Source: Mesorhizobium sp. (lineage in GTDB: Bacteria > Pseudomonadota > Alphaproteobacteria > Rhizobiales > Rhizobiaceae). From it: DNA of 64,000 nt. The stretch covers positions 328,309 to 392,308 of the forward strand of contig SAKE01000003.1 in the NCBI GenBank assembly GCA_004017275.1, given 5' to 3'. The notes beneath the pieces are model-generated. The model saw only the letters and a list, made by a program, of their open reading frames with translations, did no database searches and was not told the DNA's origin. Both the position numbers and the translations under genes were made by a program. Positions 18,635 through 28,488 of this stretch are shown here, in pieces. Position 1 is the stretch's first letter. Every line of letters starts with the position of its first letter.

Positions 18635-20611
18635 TCAGGCCGCGCGTTTGCGCCGGCGGTCGGGTGTGATGGCTTCTTCGGTCAATTGCGCGATCGCCTG
18701 GTCAAGGCCAAGCGATTCCTGGTCGCGTGAACCCAGTCGGCGCATGTTGACGGTCTGCTCTTCCGCCTCGCGCTTGCCGCAGACGAGGATGACCGGAACC
18801 TTGGCCAGGCTGTGCTCGCGGACCTTGTAGTTGATCTTCTCGTTGCGCAAATCCGCTTCCGCCAACAGGCCGGCGGCCTTCAGCTTTGCCACCACTTCGG
18901 TCGCATAGCCGTCGGCATCCGACGTGATCGTCGCCACCACCACCTGCAACGGCGCGAACCACAGCGGGAAATGGCCGGAGTAATTCTCGATCAAGATGCC
19001 GAGGAAACGCTCCATCGAGCCGCAGATGGCACGATGCACCATCACCGGCTGCTTCTTTTCGGAATCCGAGCCGATGTAGAAGGCGCCAAAACGTTCCGGC
19101 AGGTTGAAGTCCACCTGCGTCGTGCCGCACTGCCATTCGCGGCCGATGGCGTCCTTCAGCACATACTCGAACTTCGGCCCGTAGAAGGCGCCCTCGCCCG
19201 GGTTGATCGAGGTCCTGATGCGATCGCCGGACCGCGTCCTGATCGTCTCCAGCACGCTGCCCATGATCGCCTCGGCGTGATCCCAGGCTTCGTCGGTGCC
19301 GACGCGCTTGTCGGGCCGCGTCGACAGCTTGACGCTGATCTCGTCAAAGCCGAAATCGGCATAGGTCGACAGGATCAGGTCGTTGATGCGCAGGCACTCC
19401 GCCGCCAATTGCTCCTCGGTGCAGAAGATGTGCGCATCGTCCTGCGTGAAGCCACGCACGCGCATCAGCCCGTGTAGCGCGCCCGATGGCTCGTAGCGAT
19501 GTACATTGCCAAATTCTGCAAGTTTTACGGGCAGATCGCGATAAGACTTCAACCCATGCTTGAAAATCTGCACATGGCCCGGACAATTCATCGGCTTCAG
19601 CGCGAAGACGCGATCGTCATCGGTGTCGTCGCCGGCGACCGTCACCTTGAACATGGCGTCGCGGTACCAACCCCAGTGGCCTGAGGTCTCCCACAGGCTC
19701 TTGTCGAGCACCTGGGGCGCGTTGACCTCCTGATAGCCCTGCTCGTCAAGGCGGCGGCGCATGTAGTTGACCAGATTCTGGAACATCTTCCAGCCTTTGG
19801 CGTGCCAGAAGACGACGCCTGGTCCCTCTTCCTGAAAATGGAACAGGTCCATCTCGCGGCCGAGTTTCCTGTGGTCGCGCTTCTCGGCTTCTTCCAGCAT
19901 CGTCTGGTAGGCATCGAGCTGCGCCTGGTCTGCCCAGGCCGTGCCGTAGATGCGCGTCAGCATCGGGTTGTTCGAGTCGCCGCGCCAATAGGCGCCGGCC
20001 ACCTTCATCAGCTTGAAGGCATTGCCGATCTGCCCGGTCGAGGCCATGTGCGGGCCACGGCAGAGGTCGAACCAGTCGCCCTGCGCGTAGATCTTGAGAT
20101 CCTGATCCTCGGGAATGGCATCGATCAATTCCAGCTTGTAGCGCTCGCCCTTGTCGGCAAACACTTTTTTCGCCTTATCGCGCGACCAGACTTCCTTGGT
20201 GAACGGCTTGTTGCGCGCGATGATCTCGCGCATCTTCTTCTCGATCACCGGGAAATCGTCGGGCGTGAACGGCTCGTTGCGGGCGAAATCATAATAGAAG
20301 CCGTTCTCGATCACCGGACCGATGGTCACCTGTGTTCCCGGCCATAGTTCCTGCACGGCTTCCGCCAGCACATGGGCAGCATCGTGGCGGATCAGTTCCA
20401 GCGCGCGCGGATCGTCGCGGGTGACGATCTCGACCTTGCCGGACTTGCCGAGCGGATCGCTGAGGTCGCGCACGGTGCCGTCGATCGAGTAGGCGACGGC
20501 CTTCTTGGCCAGCGACTTCGAGATCGATTCTGCCAGGCCGGCACCGGTCATCGCCGCGTCGTATTCGCGGACGGAACCATCGGGAAATGTCAGGGAAACG
20601 GAATTCAGCAC
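18635..20611 (-). CDS. thrS: Threonyl-tRNA synthetase
   Basis: The 658-aa class II aminoacyl-tRNA synthetase charges tRNA-Thr. In order: a TGS domain (residues 1-60, [11 protein letters not shown]), the editing domain with the [11 protein letters not shown] block, the catalytic core ([52 protein letters not shown] in overlapping view) and the anticodon-binding domain near the C-terminus ([21 protein letters not shown]). Length and motifs are complete. A short palindromic repeat lies 45 bases upstream. Confidence 0.97.
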   Translation of the reverse strand: MLNSVSLTFPDGSVREYDAAMTGAGLAESISKSLAKKAVAYSIDGTVRDLSDPLGKSGKVEIVTRDDPRALELIRHDAAHVLAEAVQELWPGTQVTIGPVIENGFYYDFARNEPFTPDDFPVIEKKMREIIARNKPFTKEVWSRDKAKKVFADKGERYKLELIDAIPEDQDLKIYAQGDWFDLCRGPHMASTGQIGNAFKLMKVAGAYWRGDSNNPMLTRIYGTAWADQAQLDAYQTMLEEAEKRDHRKLGREMDLFHFQEEGPGVVFWHAKGWKMFQNLVNYMRRRLDEQGYQEVNAPQVLDKSLWETSGHWGWYRDAMFKVTVAGDDTDDDRVFALKPMNCPGHVQIFKHGLKSYRDLPVKLAEFGNVHRYEPSGALHGLMRVRGFTQDDAHIFCTEEQLAAECLRINDLILSTYADFGFDEISVKLSTRPDKRVGTDEAWDHAEAIMGSVLETIRTRSGDRIRTSINPGEGAFYGPKFEYVLKDAIGREWQCGTTQVDFNLPERFGAFYIGSDSEKKQPVMVHRAICGSMERFLGILIENYSGHFPLWFAPLQVVVATITSDADGYATEVVAKLKAAGLLAEADLRNEKINYKVREHSLAKVPVILVCGKREAEEQTVNMRRLGSRDQESLGLDQAIAQLTEEAITPDRRRKRAA

Positions 20612-20655
20612 GGGTATCTCCTATCCAGTCCCGCAAACGAGCGCGGGTGGTTAAA

Positions 20656-20704
20656 ATGCATGTCGCCCAAAAGTGTATGGCGGTTTTGGGATTACGACAT
20701 GCAT
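20656..20704. repeat. Dispersed palindromic repeat, copy 1
   Basis: ATGCATGTCG (20656-20665) is the exact reverse complement of CGACATGCAT (20695-20704), with an inner CCCAAAA/TTTTGGG pair. Related copies lie at 31696-31743 and 45379-45428. All are intergenic, consistent with a REP-like family. Confidence 0.8.
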
Positions 20705-20803
20705 AGGGAAAAGCCGGAGGCGTCCGGCAGCGGGCGGGTTTTAGAGGCAGTGCCGCCCCAGGTAAAGAGCGCTGACTGGTGAGCGCAAGGAAATATCGCC
20801 AAG

Positions 20804-21700
20804 ATGTCGCAGGCCCGTCACCCAGGCTTGCCAATAGCCCCGCAATCATCTGGAATTGTCGACATGGAAGACGCTACACCCAGCCGAACCGCCCTCGGCG
20901 TCGCACGCATGAGGGCCCTCCACCAATTTTCACCGCAGGCAGCGCTGTTTCGCGATCCCTACGCGATCCTGATTCTGGGTGAAGCTGCGCCGGCGGCACA
21001 AGAGCTTGAGCAGGAGGACGAGCGCCACCGGCGCATGCGCCTGTTCGTGACCGCGCGCGCCCGGTTCGCCGAGGACTGGCTGGCGGCAGCGGTCCGTCGC
21101 GGCATCAGGCAACTCGTCGTGCTTGGCGCGGGCCTCGATACGTTTTCGCTGCGCAATCCGTATACGGATCTCAGCGTGTTCGAAGTCGATCACCCGGCAA
21201 CCCAAGCCTGGAAACGCAAATGCATCGCCAATAGCGGCCTTGCCGAGCCACCCGCCACCAGATTCGTGCCGGTCAATTTCGAGCGGCAGAGCTTGTCCGC
21301 GGAACTGGTCGCGGCCGGTTTGCAGTCGACCGAGCCGAGCGTCTTCATCTGGCTGGGCGTTGTTCCCTATCTGACGAAGGAAGCGATCTTCAACACGCTG
21401 TCCTGGATAGCCGGCGTCCCCGGCTCGGAAGTCGTGTTCGACTACAGCGAACCGGCTGAGAATCGCGATGCGGCGGGACAAGCTGCCCTGGCCTTCCATG
21501 CCGCTCGCGTCGCGTCTGTCGAGGAGCCATGGATCAGCTTCTTTGTTCCCGCCGATCTGGCGAAGTCCCTGCGCGAGCTTGGCTTCGACGAGATCGAAGA
21601 CCTCGAGCGCAGCGATATCGCTGCTCGCTTGTCCGGGGTATCGAAGGGACCAACGGCCAACTCCGGCGGCCATATCATCCGTGCCCGCCGAAGCGCCTGA
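20804..21700 (+). CDS. Class I SAM-dependent methyltransferase (LCMT-like family)
   Basis: The 298-aa protein has the leucine carboxyl methyltransferase-like pattern. There is a long N-terminal helical lid (TARARFAEDWLAAAVRRGIRQ), the SAM loop VVLGAGLDTFSLRNPY, the acidic site FEVDHPATQAWKR, and WLGVVPYLTKEAIFNTLSWI. Bacterial relatives methylate carboxyl groups of secondary metabolites or polyketides; no substrate can be named. AAGGA lies about 12 bases before ATG 20804; a second ATG at 20864 is possible. Confidence 0.85.
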   Translation: MSQARHPGLPIAPQSSGIVDMEDATPSRTALGVARMRALHQFSPQAALFRDPYAILILGEAAPAAQELEQEDERHRRMRLFVTARARFAEDWLAAAVRRGIRQLVVLGAGLDTFSLRNPYTDLSVFEVDHPATQAWKRKCIANSGLAEPPATRFVPVNFERQSLSAELVAAGLQSTEPSVFIWLGVVPYLTKEAIFNTLSWIAGVPGSEVVFDYSEPAENRDAAGQAALAFHAARVASVEEPWISFFVPADLAKSLRELGFDEIEDLERSDIAARLSGVSKGPTANSGGHIIRARRSA

Positions 21701-21757
21701 GCAATTCCAGGAAAAGTGTGCAGCAGTTTGCAGTCGAGAATTGCGTAGAGATCAGAC

Positions 21758-22585
21758 TCATTTCACCAACAGCGGCAGATCCTTCAGGAACGCGGCCCGG
21801 GTCTTGAGGCCCTTGGGCATATCGGCGCGGTTGGTGTCGACGACAAGCCGCGCGAAGACGATCCGGCGGCTGTCCTTTTTCGCCCAGCCGACGAACCAGC
21901 CGAGCGAGCGCTTGTCCTGGACCTTGTCGGCGTCGTTGCGCAGCCTGGTGCTGCCGGTCTTGCCTTGCACCGTCCAGCCTCCGGCTTGGAAGGTCGGGAT
22001 GATGGCTGATGTCATGTCGTAAGCCTTGGCCGAGACCGGCAGCTTGCGGGCCAGCAGCTTGCGCAGGAAATCGACCTGCTCGACCGGCGTGATCTTGAGC
22101 GAGGAGTTGACCCAGGACTGGGTCAGGCCGTCATTCTTGCCGGGGTTGCCGGAAACGTTGTTGTTGCCATAGTCGAATTTCGAGACATAGCCGGCAAAAC
22201 TCTGCGACCCAAGCCGGCGGGTGATTTCCCGGGAAAACCACAGAATCGAATCCCGTTCCCAGACCACCGGATCGACTGTTTTCTGATCCCGCTTCACCGC
22301 CTTGAACTCCGGCTTGTAGTCCCAGCTCGGTGTGTGCTGGTCGCTCAGGATCCCGCTGTCATAGCCGATCAGCGACAGCGGCACCTTGAACGTCGAGGCC
22401 GGACTGAACCGCTGGTCGCACACCCCATCCTGGTAAAGCGTCTTGCCGCTCGCCGCATCGGCGATCAGCGTGCACTGCACATCCCCAACCGGCGCCGACT
22501 GCGCGCGCAGCGGGAATCCCAGCAGCCAGGCGAGCAGGAACAGGACCCCGGCAAAGATGAAGGGAAGACGGTCGAAATTGTGCAT
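21758..22585 (-). CDS. Class D (OXA-type) beta-lactamase
   Basis: The 275-aa periplasmic serine hydrolase has all class D signatures: the STFK active site (residues 64-67), SIL in the S-x-V position (113-115), YGN (139-141), the WVNSSLKITPVEQVDFL block and KTG (209-211). A signal peptide precedes residue 30 (LLGFPLRAQSA). It should hydrolyse penicillins; the spectrum cannot be inferred. The LysR regulator 0.9 kb away is not adjacent, so AmpR-type control is unproven. No mobile element flanks it, which suggests an intrinsic chromosomal gene. Confidence 0.93.
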   Translation of the reverse strand: MHNFDRLPFIFAGVLFLLAWLLGFPLRAQSAPVGDVQCTLIADAASGKTLYQDGVCDQRFSPASTFKVPLSLIGYDSGILSDQHTPSWDYKPEFKAVKRDQKTVDPVVWERDSILWFSREITRRLGSQSFAGYVSKFDYGNNNVSGNPGKNDGLTQSWVNSSLKITPVEQVDFLRKLLARKLPVSAKAYDMTSAIIPTFQAGGWTVQGKTGSTRLRNDADKVQDKRSLGWFVGWAKKDSRRIVFARLVVDTNRADMPKGLKTRAAFLKDLPLLVK

Positions 22586-22731
22586 TTGATGCTCGCTCCA
22601 GAGGGGGTTCGCGAGCGGCTTAGCGAGGTCTCTTGTCTCGATTTTGTCTCAAATGCGCAGTCTTTGTGCAGGCTTGTATTAACCCTACCAGATCGTAAAC
22701 GCGCAGTGCCGCCAGGACCTGACAGGCGCCC

Positions 22732-23106
22732 TCACCCCCGCGTTTCGCCACGCTTGCTGCCGATCCGCCAGTACCGCCACGGCGTGAACCAGACATAGCA
22801 CTCGGCCAGCACTTCCGGCACAAGGTCGATACCATGCGTGCCGAATGGCCCGCAGCGCAGCACCCGGAAAAATCCCATCCAGCCGCCGGCCCACAGGCCA
22901 TGGCGGGCGATCGCCTCATGCGCATATTCCGAACAGGTCGGCAGATGCCGGCAGGAATTGCCGACAAAGCCGGACAGCGTCAGCTGGTAAAGGCGCACGA
23001 GCGATGTGCCAAGGACACGGCCTGGCGTTTTGCGCCACGGGCCGGGCCAGTTGCGGCCGCCTTTTTGCGACCCGGCAATATGCGCATGCCCATGCTGGTC
23101 GCGCAC
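22732..23106 (-). CDS. yidD: Membrane protein insertion efficiency factor YidD
   Basis: The core LIRLYQ-like helix followed by CRHLPTCSEYAHEAIARHG and FRVLRCGPFGTHGIDLVP is the YidD signature; the conserved cysteines are present. YidD is a small amphipathic protein that assists YidC-dependent membrane protein insertion. I propose GTG 23106, which has GGAG 6 bases upstream and gives 124 aa. The frame stays open to 23196, where an ATG overlaps the stop of a small upstream ORF (TGATG), so a longer coupled form is possible. Unusually for this gene, rnpA and yidC are not adjacent. Confidence 0.88.
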   Translation of the reverse strand: MRDQHGHAHIAGSQKGGRNWPGPWRKTPGRVLGTSLVRLYQLTLSGFVGNSCRHLPTCSEYAHEAIARHGLWAGGWMGFFRVLRCGPFGTHGIDLVPEVLAECYVWFTPWRYWRIGSKRGETRG

Positions 23107-23192
23107 CACAGTCTCCGTATCGCGTTTCCCAGGCGATAGATGTGAGTTTCCACTGGAGAACGCAATCCCCCACTCCCTGCGCGGCCCCACCA

Positions 23193-23351
23193 TCACGGAC
23201 GGGAACGGCGAAACGGCTGCCTGTCAACCGAAGCCGCCCAGCGGCCAGGGCTGGCCGGTTCGTCGCGGCGTTTTGCATGCCGTATGTCGTCACGCCATTG
23301 GAACGTTGCGATCCGTATGACATCGCCAAGGATGCTCAGGATCTGGATCAT
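23193..23351 (-). CDS. Small protein upstream of yidD
   Basis: A 52-codon frame starts at ATG 23351 behind an excellent ribosome site (AAAGGAG, 8 bases away). The product begins with a hydrophobic, helix-prone MIQILSILGDVIRIATFQW and ends in a strongly basic tail. Its TGA overlaps an ATG in the yidD frame (TGATG), suggesting coupling. No family is recognised. The ribosome site is the main support. Confidence 0.45.
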   Translation of the reverse strand: MIQILSILGDVIRIATFQWRDDIRHAKRRDEPASPGRWAASVDRQPFRRSRP

Positions 23352-23443
23352 GGTCGTGTCTCCTTTGACGCGATTAGACCGCCGCTGGCCTTCGCCTTCA
23401 AACGAGTATAATTTCCACTTCGGATAATCCTGGGTTATGCGAA

Positions 23444-24361
23444 ATGAAGCGCGGACGCCTGCCGCTGACGGCATTGAGGAGCTTCGAGGCGGCGGGCCGG
23501 CATCTGAGCTTCAGCAGGGCCGCCGAGGAGCTTTTCGTCTCGCAGGCGGCGATAAGCCGGCAGATCCGCGAACTCGAAACCTTCCTGCGCCAGCCCCTGT
23601 TCGAACGTCACCATCGCCGTGTCGAACTGACCGACACCGGCCGGCGTCTGCTGGATCAGCTCGTCAGAAGTTTCGACGCCATCGACACCTTGCTTGGAGA
23701 ACTGGTGGCGACGCCGGCGCAGTCCGTGGTTCGCGTCAGTGTCGAGCCGTCGCTTGCATCCGTGTGGCTGGTTCCCCGGCTCAATCGGTTTCGCCAATTG
23801 CGGCCCGATATCGACGTCTCTCTCGAAGTCGACCCGAGGCTGATCGAGTTCCGCAGCGATCAGCCCGAACTCGCCTTGCGCTTCAGCGCGCATGCCACTT
23901 CGTGGCCGCGCAGCCAGGCGGAGCGGCTTGCCTCGACAGTCGATTCACCGGTTCTGTCGCCGGCGCTGCTTGCCTTGGGTCCTGCTCTCGAGAAACCGAT
24001 CGATCTTGGCCGCTACACGCTTTTGCACGAGGAAAACCGTCAGGGTTGGGCGCGCTGGTTCGAGGCGGCCGGCGTGCCAGCCGACGCCATACGCGCGCGC
24101 GGTCCGATGCTGGCGGATGCGTCGCTTTCAAAGCAGGCCGCCCTGCTCGGACATGGCGTGGCGCTGGGCGATCTCTTGCAGATCGGCGGGGAAATCAAAT
24201 CCGGCACGCTGATCAAGCCGTTCGACATCGACGTCGCATCAGGCGCCTATTGGCTGGTGGCCAGAAGCCTGCGCGATCTGTCGGAACCGGCCGCCGCGTT
24301 CGCCGACTGGCTCAGAAGCGAGTTCACCGAAAGCAGGCGGGGGCTAGAAGCGCAGGCTTGA
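23444..24361 (+). CDS. LysR-family regulator, GcvA/AmpR-like
   Basis: The 305-aa protein has the winged helix-turn-helix at residues about 5-65 (LTALRSFEAAGRHLSFSRAA, then EELFVSQAAISRQIRELE) and a periplasmic-binding-like effector domain. The opening MKRGRLPLTALRSFEAAGRH and FERHHRRVELTDTG are typical of the GcvA/AmpR/TrpI branch. It is divergent from the yidD operon with 92 bases between starts. The target is unknown. Confidence 0.9.
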   Translation: MKRGRLPLTALRSFEAAGRHLSFSRAAEELFVSQAAISRQIRELETFLRQPLFERHHRRVELTDTGRRLLDQLVRSFDAIDTLLGELVATPAQSVVRVSVEPSLASVWLVPRLNRFRQLRPDIDVSLEVDPRLIEFRSDQPELALRFSAHATSWPRSQAERLASTVDSPVLSPALLALGPALEKPIDLGRYTLLHEENRQGWARWFEAAGVPADAIRARGPMLADASLSKQAALLGHGVALGDLLQIGGEIKSGTLIKPFDIDVASGAYWLVARSLRDLSEPAAAFADWLRSEFTESRRGLEAQA

Positions 24362-24381
24362 ACCCTCCGGCCGGGCTCCCG

Positions 24382-24840
24382 CTACTTTGTCTTCTTGCTG
24401 TATTTTTCGAAGAGTTTGTCGAGCGCATCCACGGCCGGAAGCTCGCCCGGTGAGGCTTCTCCCGAATTGAAAGTGATGACGACATCGCGCCACATATCGT
24501 ATTGGGCCGCGTAGGATGTCAGCCCGGGAAATGGCGCGCAGCGCGTGATTGCCCGAACGGCGGCTTCGGCCACCTTGTCCAGCGGCGGTGTCACAGGACT
24601 GACGATTTTTGGCGGGCCGGCGAGCGACCCGTCCTTGTTCAGGCTGATCTGAACGCGCGCAACGCTTCTGGTGTTTGCAGGCATGTTCCAACACACCTGA
24701 ATGGCTTTCATGAGGTAGTCGCCGATATCCCGCCGGGCTGCCATGTCTGCGTCAGCTCGGCTCGAACTGCCGCTCGCCACAAGTGAAACGGCAAGGCTGG
24801 AGGCGAACACCAGGCTCCGGAAGCGAAGCCCGCGCACCAT
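24382..24840 (-). CDS. Secreted TonB C-terminal-like protein
   Basis: The 152-aa protein has a signal peptide (LRFRSLVFASSLAVSLVASG). Its domain resembles TonB/TolA C-termini: VCWNMPANTRSVARVQISLN, KDGSLAGPPKIVSP, and AAVRAITRCAPFPGL. Such domains occur in TolA-like and energy-transducer proteins. Here there is no long proline-rich spacer, so the protein is probably a periplasmic domain with another role. ATG 24840 is chosen; the longer frame would overlap the IscU-like gene. Confidence 0.65.
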   Translation of the reverse strand: MVRGLRFRSLVFASSLAVSLVASGSSSRADADMAARRDIGDYLMKAIQVCWNMPANTRSVARVQISLNKDGSLAGPPKIVSPVTPPLDKVAEAAVRAITRCAPFPGLTSYAAQYDMWRDVVITFNSGEASPGELPAVDALDKLFEKYSKKTK

Positions 24841-24859
24841 GGAAAGGCCAAATCCCAAG

Positions 24860-25303
24860 TCAGGCCGCTTCTTCGGCGCGCTTCTCGATCTGGCCGATCG
24901 CGTCGACCACGGCATCGAAAGTCAGCATGGTCGAGGCATGCCGCGCCTTGTAGTCGCGCACCGGTTCTAAATATCTGAGGTCCGCGAAGCGGCCGTCCGG
25001 CGGGGCGCCATTTTCCTTCAGCATCTTCAGCATGGTATCGCGCACCGCACGCAATTCCTCGGCACTGGCGCCGACGACATGCTGCGCCATGATTGAGGAC
25101 GACGCCTGGCCGAGCGCGCACGCCTTCACGTCATGGGCGAAATCGGTGACCACGCCATCGCGCATCTTGAGATCGACGGTGACCGTCGAGCCGCACAGCT
25201 TGGAATGCGCCTTGGCGGTCGCGTCGGGATGATCGAGGCGGCCGATGCGGGCGATATTTCCGGCAAAACCGAGAATTTTCGCATTGTAGACGTCGTTTAT
25301 CAT
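24860..25303 (-). CDS. IscU/NifU-like iron-sulfur scaffold protein
   Basis: The 147-aa protein matches the IscU/SufU fold. Candidate cluster ligands are in [29 protein letters not shown] and a histidine or cysteine position near the C-terminus, which reads KARHASTML instead of the IscU cysteine. This H-for-C change fits the divergent alphaproteobacterial group encoded beside folE. ATG 25303 has GGA 5 bases upstream. It is divergent from folE; whether it assembles clusters is family inference. Confidence 0.85.
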   Translation of the reverse strand: MINDVYNAKILGFAGNIARIGRLDHPDATAKAHSKLCGSTVTVDLKMRDGVVTDFAHDVKACALGQASSSIMAQHVVGASAEELRAVRDTMLKMLKENGAPPDGRFADLRYLEPVRDYKARHASTMLTFDAVVDAIGQIEKRAEEAA

Positions 25304-25543
25304 TATTTTCCAATCCGTCGCCGCCAAGCGAACAGCGATTGCCGCTGTCGTGTCTTCCTTTCGCTCGTCACGATCTTATATAATGCTGGCAGTCCGGTAT
25401 CGACAAGACAACGAAAGCCAGTGTCCTTGCCGGGAAGTTCACGCCACTTGCGGGGCTGGAAACGGGGCGCGTTTCCGACACCGAAAGGTCGCGGTCCGTT
25501 CAACTCGTTCCTCCGCCGAGAGGGACTACGGGAGACGCCTTTT

Positions 25544-26179
25544 ATGGATGCCGTCATCAAGAAACTCATGCCCCAGTCAGCCTATATGGAGAAGCCGGTT
25601 ACCGACCGGCCGAGCGAAGCAGAAGTCGAGGCCGCCGTGCGCACGCTTTTGCGCTGGACCGGCGACAATCCGGACCGCGAAGGGCTAGCCGACACGCCAA
25701 AGCGGGTAGCCAAGGCCTTTCGCGAAATGTTCGGCGGCTACGATATGTGCCCGGCCGAAGAGCTCGGCCGCACTTTCGAGGAGGTCGCCGGCTACGATGA
25801 CCTGGTCATCGTCAGGGACATAACATTCCATTCGCATTGCGAGCACCACATGGTGCCGATCATCGGCAAGGCGCATGTCGGCTATCTCCCGGACGGCAAG
25901 GTTGTCGGCCTGTCCAAGATTGCGCGCGTGGTCGATATCTTTGCCCATCGCCTGCAGACCCAGGAGGCCCTGACCGCGCAGATCGCCGGCGTCATCCAGG
26001 ACGTGCTCAATCCGCGCGGCGTTGCCGTCATGATCGAGGCCGAGCACATGTGCATGGCCATGCGCGGCATCCGCAAGCAGGGCTCCACAACGCTGACCTC
26101 GACCTTCACCGGCGTCTTCAAGGACACCCCCGAAGAGCAGGTTCGTTTCGTCACCATGGTGCGCGGCGGCGGGGTCTGA
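25544..26179 (+). CDS. folE: GTP cyclohydrolase I
   Basis: The 211-aa enzyme catalyses the first step from GTP to tetrahydrofolate and related pterins. Visible signatures are DIxFxSxCEHHMVPxxG in the form [16 protein letters not shown], giving the zinc cysteine and histidine; [17 protein letters not shown]; and [16 protein letters not shown] with the second zinc cysteine. ATG 25544 is preceded by GGGAG. The frame is open upstream to 25133 but has no support there. hisI follows after 3 bases. Confidence 0.97.
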   Translation: MDAVIKKLMPQSAYMEKPVTDRPSEAEVEAAVRTLLRWTGDNPDREGLADTPKRVAKAFREMFGGYDMCPAEELGRTFEEVAGYDDLVIVRDITFHSHCEHHMVPIIGKAHVGYLPDGKVVGLSKIARVVDIFAHRLQTQEALTAQIAGVIQDVLNPRGVAVMIEAEHMCMAMRGIRKQGSTTLTSTFTGVFKDTPEEQVRFVTMVRGGGV

Positions 26180-26182
26180 TCA

Positions 26183-26635
26183 TTGGAATTTCCGAAAGCT
26201 CCGTCAGACAAGAAAGCCCTGGAAGAAGGCGCGGTGTTTTCACCGCGCTTCGACTCGGCCGGGCTCGTCACCGTCGTTGTCACCGACGCCGAAGACAGCA
26301 TGCCGTTAATGGTTGCGCATATGAATGCGCAAGCGCTGGCGCTGACGCTGGAGACAGGCATCGCCCACTACTGGTCGCGCTCGCGCAACGCGCTGTGGAA
26401 AAAGGGGGAAACGTCAGGCAATTTCCAGCACGTCGTCGAGATGCTCACGGATTGTGACCAGGACGCCATATGGTTGCGCGTCAAAGTGTTGGGCCACGAC
26501 GCAACTTGTCACACTGGTCGGCGTTCATGTTTTTATCGGACGGTGGGGGTGGTCGACGGCAAGGGGACGCTTGCCGATGACGGCAGCAAGCCGCTGTTCG
26601 ATACGGAAAACACGTATCGGAAACCATCAGCTTGA
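26183..26635 (+). CDS. hisI: Phosphoribosyl-AMP cyclohydrolase
   Basis: The 150-aa single-domain HisI opens the purine ring of PR-AMP in histidine synthesis. Signatures are [19 protein letters not shown], the metal site [12 protein letters not shown], and [11 protein letters not shown]. It lacks the fused HisE pyrophosphatase domain, as is usual in alphaproteobacteria. Translation seems to begin at TTG 26183, 3 bases after the folE stop, so it is probably coupled to folE. Both enzymes are zinc-dependent hydrolases acting on purine rings. Confidence 0.94.
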   Translation: MEFPKAPSDKKALEEGAVFSPRFDSAGLVTVVVTDAEDSMPLMVAHMNAQALALTLETGIAHYWSRSRNALWKKGETSGNFQHVVEMLTDCDQDAIWLRVKVLGHDATCHTGRRSCFYRTVGVVDGKGTLADDGSKPLFDTENTYRKPSA

Positions 26636-26716
26636 ACCTTCTACCTGACATCAGCGACACAGATTCATCATTTCGATACGGCCCGCCCGTATAGTAGTCG
26701 TGGGACAAGGGAGATC

Positions 26717-27685
26717 ATGATGCTCGAGTGGGCGTCATTGCGTAACAGACCAGATGTCAGGGAGGCCAACGGCGTGTCCTCGTCAGGCGGCGCGTCCGAA
26801 ACCCCGAGGAAAACAGGCATTTCGCTCGCCTTGGGCGGCGGCTGTGCCCGCGGCTGGGCGCATATCGGTGTGCTGCGCGCGCTCGACGAAGCCGGCATCG
26901 AAGTGTCGATGATCGCCGGCACCTCGATCGGCGCGCTGGTCGGCGGTTGCTACCTCGCCGGCAAGCTGGACGAGCTGGAAGAATTCGCCCGCAGCCTGAC
27001 CAAGCGACGCATCTTCGGCCTTCTCGATCTCAATTTGCGCGGCAGCGGCCTGTTCGGCGGCATGAAGCTCGACGCTCGGCTGCGCGAGCACATGACCGGT
27101 ATTCGTTTTGAAGATCTGGCCAAGCCATTCGTCGCAGTCACCTCCGAAATCCGCACCGGCCACGAAATCTGGCTGTCGAGCGGCTCGTTGATCACCGCCA
27201 TGCGCGCCTCCTACGCGCTGCCCGGCGTGTTCGAGCCGGTGAATTGCAACGGCCGGGTGCTGGTCGATGGTGCACTGGTCAACCCGGTTCCGGTTTCGGT
27301 CTGCCGCGCCTATGAGCAGCCGCTCGTGGTGGCCGTCAATCTTCACTACGACCTGTTCGGGCGCGCCGCGGTGATAAAACACAGCGCCGGCGAACTGGTC
27401 ATCGAAAAGGACGCGCCGAGGCCCGGCCATGTCGATCCCGAGCACCAGTCGCATCAGACCCGGCTCGGCATCACCGGTGTCATGGTAGAGGCCTTCAACA
27501 TCATCCAGGATCGCATTTCACGCGCCAGGCTTGCCGGCGATCCGCCAGACATGTCGCTGCAGCCGAAGCTAAGCCATATCGGGCTGACCGAGTTCCATCG
27601 CGCCGACGAGGCGATCAATCTCGGCTATCAGGCGACGATGGCGCAGATCGGCGAGCTGACCCGGCTGCAGTCCGTTCTCGCCTAG
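26717..27685 (+). CDS. Patatin-like phospholipase (RssA-like)
   Basis: The 322-aa protein has the oxyanion-hole GGGCARGWAHIGVLRAL, the nucleophile elbow GTSIGALVGG and the DGALVNPVP motif carrying the catalytic aspartate, so the Ser-Asp dyad is intact. GGGAG precedes the tandem ATG start. Relatives cleave acyl chains from phospholipids. It is cytoplasmic by appearance, with no signal peptide. Confidence 0.9.
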   Translation: MMLEWASLRNRPDVREANGVSSSGGASETPRKTGISLALGGGCARGWAHIGVLRALDEAGIEVSMIAGTSIGALVGGCYLAGKLDELEEFARSLTKRRIFGLLDLNLRGSGLFGGMKLDARLREHMTGIRFEDLAKPFVAVTSEIRTGHEIWLSSGSLITAMRASYALPGVFEPVNCNGRVLVDGALVNPVPVSVCRAYEQPLVVAVNLHYDLFGRAAVIKHSAGELVIEKDAPRPGHVDPEHQSHQTRLGITGVMVEAFNIIQDRISRARLAGDPPDMSLQPKLSHIGLTEFHRADEAINLGYQATMAQIGELTRLQSVLA

Positions 27686-27840
27686 GCCTATCTGCCCATT
27701 CAACACATGATTGGTGCGTTCCGTCACAGTGCCGGAACCATGCTGCCCCGCGAAGTATCGCACCCGATTCGTCTTCGCGATAAACCGATTGCATAACGCA
27801 ATTGGTTATGGTCGTCTGTAAAGATCGAATGGAGGCACTG

Positions 27841-28395
27841 ATGGCCAAAATTGTTTATTCCATGCTGACGTCCTTGGACGGCTACATCGCCGGGCCAGAC
27901 GGGGACATTGGCTTGCCTGTACCTGAGACAGAGTTGCACCAGCATTTCAACGACATCATGAGACAGACCTCTGTCGTCCTTGCCGGACGCCGGATGTACG
28001 AGATGATGCGCTTCTGGGACAGTCCGGATCGCGAGACCGGCGCGACCGAGGTCGAGCGGGATTTTGCCCATGCATGGCGAGAGACGCCGAAGATCGTGTT
28101 CTCGACCACACTTCGCCAGGTCGGGCACAATGCCAAGCTGAATAGCGATGCCGAGACGACGGTGAGATCTCTCAAGTCGCAGACCGATGGCCTCATCATC
28201 CTCGGCGGCGCCGATCTTGCCGCCAGTCTGGCAAGAGCCGGGCTCGTCGATGAATATCGGCTCTACATGCACCCGGTCGTGCTGGGCGGCGGCAAGCCGT
28301 ATTTCCAGTCCGGCCTGTCATTGACGTTGAAGCCGCTCGGCGCGAAAAGCCTTGCCCAGGGCGTGACGCTGATGCGTTACGCACCTGCCGGCTGA
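27841..28395 (+). CDS. RibD C-terminal / dihydrofolate reductase family protein
   Basis: The 184-aa protein has the opening SMLTSLDGYIAGPDGDIG and then VVLAGRRMYEMMRFWD, GLIILGGADLAASLARAGLVDEY (read in pieces) and LHPVVLGGGKPYF-like MHPVVLGGGKPYFQ. These are typical stand-alone RibD-C reductase-like proteins that use NADPH. The substrate is unknown. ATG 27841 has GGAGG 5 bases upstream. Confidence 0.87.
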   Translation: MAKIVYSMLTSLDGYIAGPDGDIGLPVPETELHQHFNDIMRQTSVVLAGRRMYEMMRFWDSPDRETGATEVERDFAHAWRETPKIVFSTTLRQVGHNAKLNSDAETTVRSLKSQTDGLIILGGADLAASLARAGLVDEYRLYMHPVVLGGGKPYFQSGLSLTLKPLGAKSLAQGVTLMRYAPAG

Positions 28396-28488
28396 ACTGC
28401 GGCTTTGGGCGACATAGATAGAAACAAACAGCTGAGGCGCGTCACTGAACTCGTTTCGACGCGACGCGCCGTAAGTCCTGAAGACCGA

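Noticed and set aside
21758..24361. LysR gene as an AmpR-type regulator of the class D beta-lactamase
   Set aside because: The genes are 0.9 kb apart with yidD between them; adjacency needed for that inference is missing.
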